Assembly (NCBI GenBank): GCA_910577185.1
Contig: CAJTLR010000020.1
Span: forward strand, 15,922-55,348
Reading direction: 5' to 3'
DNA length: 39,427 nucleotides
From: an uncultured Acetatifactor sp.
GTDB lineage: Bacteria > Bacillota > Clostridia > Lachnospirales > Lachnospiraceae
Both the position numbers and the translations under genes were made by a program. Shown here in pieces: positions 38,015 through 39,427 of the stretch. The notes under the pieces were generated by a model. That model did no database searches and was not told where the DNA came from. It saw nothing but the letters and a program-made list of their open reading frames with translations. Numbering within the stretch: position 1 is the first letter of the stretch; each line of letters starts with the position of its first letter.

Positions 38015-38677
38015 TCATCTTTCCATCCTGTATCCCATGCCCCGCACGGTCCTGATCACTGTTCCCTCAGAATCCCCCAGTTTTTCCCGCAGTCTCTTCA
38101 TGGTCACGGATAAAGTGTTATCATTCACAAAATTCCCGGATATGTCCCAGATGTCTTCCAGAATCCGGTCCCTGGTAAAAAGTTTTCCGGGACATGACAT
38201 CATATTGCTCAAAATCTTATATTCCAGTCTGGTCAGGGAAATCTCCACGTCACCCCGTTTTACTTTTCCCGTTCCGGCGTCTAAAACAATATCCCCGCAA
38301 CGCAATATCGCACTTCCTTTGCCGTTTCTCCGCAATGCTCCCTTAATGCGGGATACTAACTCCCTGTTGCGAAATGGCTTGATTACATAATCATCCGCCC
38401 CAAGGTCCAGCCCCCTCACCACATCCGCTTCCTCCTCCCTGGCTGTCAGGAAAATCACCGGAATCTGCGCCTTTTCCTTTATCTGCCTGCAGATGGCAAA
38501 ACCATCCCCGTCCGGAAGCGCAATATCCAGCAGCACCAGGTCACAGTCTTCCTTCTTCATCAGACCTTCCGCCTGGACCGCAGTTCTGGCTGTCACCACC
38601 TGGAAACCTTCCTGGGAAAGCAGGTATTCCAGACCCATTATGATCGCTTCATTATCTTCCACCAACATAATCTTCAT
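38015..38677 (-). CDS. OmpR-family response regulator
   Basis: A 220-aa two-domain regulator. The receiver domain (1-120) has acidic residues LVEDNE, the phosphate-accepting Asp51 in LVLLDIALPDGDG, FLTAREEE and the Lys in YVIKPF. The C-terminal winged helix (about 125-220) ends NTLSVTMKRLREKLGD and TVRGMGYRMER. AGGAAAG lies about 12 bases from the ATG. It is the first gene of the kinase-transporter module. The sequence just upstream enters the repeat array at 38711, and I see no good promoter between the two (TATAGA at the right place, but no -35). Confidence 0.95.
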   Translation of the reverse strand: MKIMLVEDNEAIIMGLEYLLSQEGFQVVTARTAVQAEGLMKKEDCDLVLLDIALPDGDGFAICRQIKEKAQIPVIFLTAREEEADVVRGLDLGADDYVIKPFRNRELVSRIKGALRRNGKGSAILRCGDIVLDAGTGKVKRGDVEISLTRLEYKILSNMMSCPGKLFTRDRILEDIWDISGNFVNDNTLSVTMKRLREKLGDSEGTVIRTVRGMGYRMER

Positions 38678-38710
38678 AATAGTTCACACTTTCCTGGATT
38701 CTATATGAGT

Positions 38711-38994
38711 CTCTTCCTTACGCGCCCCTGTGCAGTCGAGTAGGGGAACGTCCTTCCCCCCTGCTCGCCGCGCGGCCCGTACGCCGCTTTAGCGGCATAA
38801 TTTGTACGGGCCTGTATAATCGAGTAGGGGAACGCTCTTCTCCACTACTCGTGCGCCGGGCGCATGTTGCGTCAGCAACAATTTTCCTTACGCGCCCGTG
38901 TGTAATCGAGTAGGGGAACGTCCTTCTCCACTACTCGTGCGCGCGGCCCGTACGCCGCTTTAGCGGCATAATTCCTCTGTACGGGCCTGCGCAT
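38711..38994. repeat. Structured modular repeat array, locus 2
   Basis: Two modules alternate with a period of 84-86 bp. Hairpins of exactly 31 nt lie at 38737-38767, 38821-38851 and 38907-38937, with stems CGAGTAG/CTGCTCG or CGAGTAG/CTACTCG extended by GGGAA/TTCTC or TTCCC. Nested units: C 38774-38812 and E 38945-38987 (arms GGCCCGTAC/GTACGGGCC, inner GCCGC-TTTA-GCGGC, bulge of 7 or 11 nt), and D 38857-38898 (arms CGGGCGCAT/ACGCGCCCG with one mismatch, inner GTTGC-GTCA-GCAAC, bulge AATTTTCCTT). The left edge is a partial unit (TTCCTTACGCGCCC, near 38714). The right edge CCTGCGCAT meets the A-run of the terminator at 38995. This fills the gap between the response-regulator and rRNA genes; no open frame is plausible. 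Confidence 0.88.
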
Positions 38995-39020
38995 AAAAAA
39001 AGAAGTAGTCATCCTACTCC
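38995..39020 (-). terminator. Terminator of the rRNA operon
   Basis: On the minus strand GGAGTAG-GATGA-CTACTTC (one G-U pair) is followed by seven T (38995-39001). It lies about 120 bp downstream of the 23S rRNA 3' end. The spacer 39021-39137 holds no 5S rRNA or tRNA that I can see. Confidence 0.85.
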
Positions 39021-39137
39021 TTCTCCTAAGCTGTTTCTTATGATAAATGTCTTTCGGTCCATACCCTCAAAACCGAACACTGATGTATCCAGAACCCGGC
39101 ATGCCACATCCCCGCATGCCTTCCTTCCTCTTTCTCC

Positions 39138-39427
39138 TGGTTAAGCCTTCGTCCGATTAGTAGGCGTCAGCTGTGCATGTTGCCATGCCTGCACCCCGCC
39201 CCTATCTACCCCGTGCTCTCCGGGGGGACTTGCGGTTTCCCGCGGACACCCCATCTTGAGGGGGGCTTCACGCTTAGATGCCTTCAGCGTTTATCCCTTC
39301 CGGGCTTGGCTACCCTGCCGTGGAGTTGGTCTCCAACAGGTGCACCAGCGGCCCGTCCGTCCCGGTCCTCTCGTACTGGGGACGGCTCCCCTCAGGTATC
39401 CCGCGCCTGCGCCGGATAGGGACCGAA
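39138..39427 (-). rRNA. 23S ribosomal RNA, 3' end (partial)
   Basis: The minus strand reads the last 290 or so bases of 23S rRNA. It includes the sarcin-ricin loop AGTACGAGAGGACC near 39367-39380, and ends with AGCTGACGCCTACTAATCGG and then GAAGGCTTAACC. The 3' end near 39138 is estimated from the GGCTTAACC end and is good to a few bases. The rest of the operon is outside the window. Transcription runs toward the repeat array and the response-regulator gene. Confidence 0.95.

Noticed and set aside
38711..38994. CRISPR array
   Set aside because: The repeated parts are hairpins and nested stems separated by 5-8 nt linkers, not identical repeats with unique 30-40 nt spacers, and no cas gene is near.

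Overview
The window looks like the chromosome of a member of the Lachnospiraceae or a close clostridial relative (Bacillota). The evidence is moderately high GC by eye, strong AGGAGG-type ribosome binding sites, TTGACA/TATAAT-type promoters, a perfect CcpA cre site beside pta, TmcAL and DUF5050/DUF6512 families typical of Clostridia, and a 23S rRNA 3' end whose downstream spacer looks clostridial. No transposase, integrase, phage gene or CRISPR array is visible, so most of the window is ordinary chromosome. The genus cannot be fixed from the sequence alone.

Layout. (1) 1-5.1 kb: the 5' part of pta (minus strand), then on the plus strand tmcAL, an ABC-F ATPase and a PHP-domain phosphoesterase. 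(2) 5.1-13.1 kb, minus strand: a small acidic protein, then (read in transcription order) pheA, a DUF815 AAA ATPase, ppx, ppk1, maf and a HAD phosphatase. The last five are tightly packed or overlapping and look like a polyphosphate operon. (3) 13.2-19.6 kb: single genes on both strands, namely a membrane-anchored DUF5050 protein, an SmtB-like zinc-sensor repressor, an HMGL-like aldolase, an 85-aa orphan, an S66 LD-carboxypeptidase, a low-GC DUF6512 membrane protein, a second HAD hydrolase, a 73-aa coiled-coil protein and tRNA-Leu(CAA). (4) 19.8-25.7 kb: a fructoside uptake locus. A lipoprotein binding protein, two permeases and a GH32 beta-fructosidase are read divergently from a LacI-family regulator, with matching operators at both promoters. 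(5) 25.8-33.2 kb, minus strand: cheV, a degenerate sirtuin, a 598-aa Lys-rich single-pass membrane protein, hisH, hisF, ung and a lysA-type decarboxylase. (6) 33.4-38.7 kb, minus strand: response regulator, histidine kinase, ABC ATPase and an FtsX-type permease, with a candidate response-regulator box in front of the ATPase gene. (7) 39.1 kb to the end: the 3' end of 23S rRNA, minus strand.

The most unusual signal is a modular family of structured intergenic repeats present at two loci about 34 kb apart (4910-5098 and 38711-38994). Two modules alternate. One is an exactly 31-nt hairpin with a CGAGYAG/CTRCTCG stem. The other is a unit of 39-43 nt with two nested stems (8-9 bp outer, 5 bp inner) and a one-sided bulge, usually rich in TTTCC. 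The stem sequences differ between copies while pairing is kept, so the structure is conserved more than the sequence. Both arrays begin directly at the U-tract of an intrinsic terminator through the same TGCGCA junction. I know of no described element that matches. It may be a dispersed REP/BIME-like element or an RNA element. A second palindrome-rich intergenic block, without the same modules, lies at 25682-25828.
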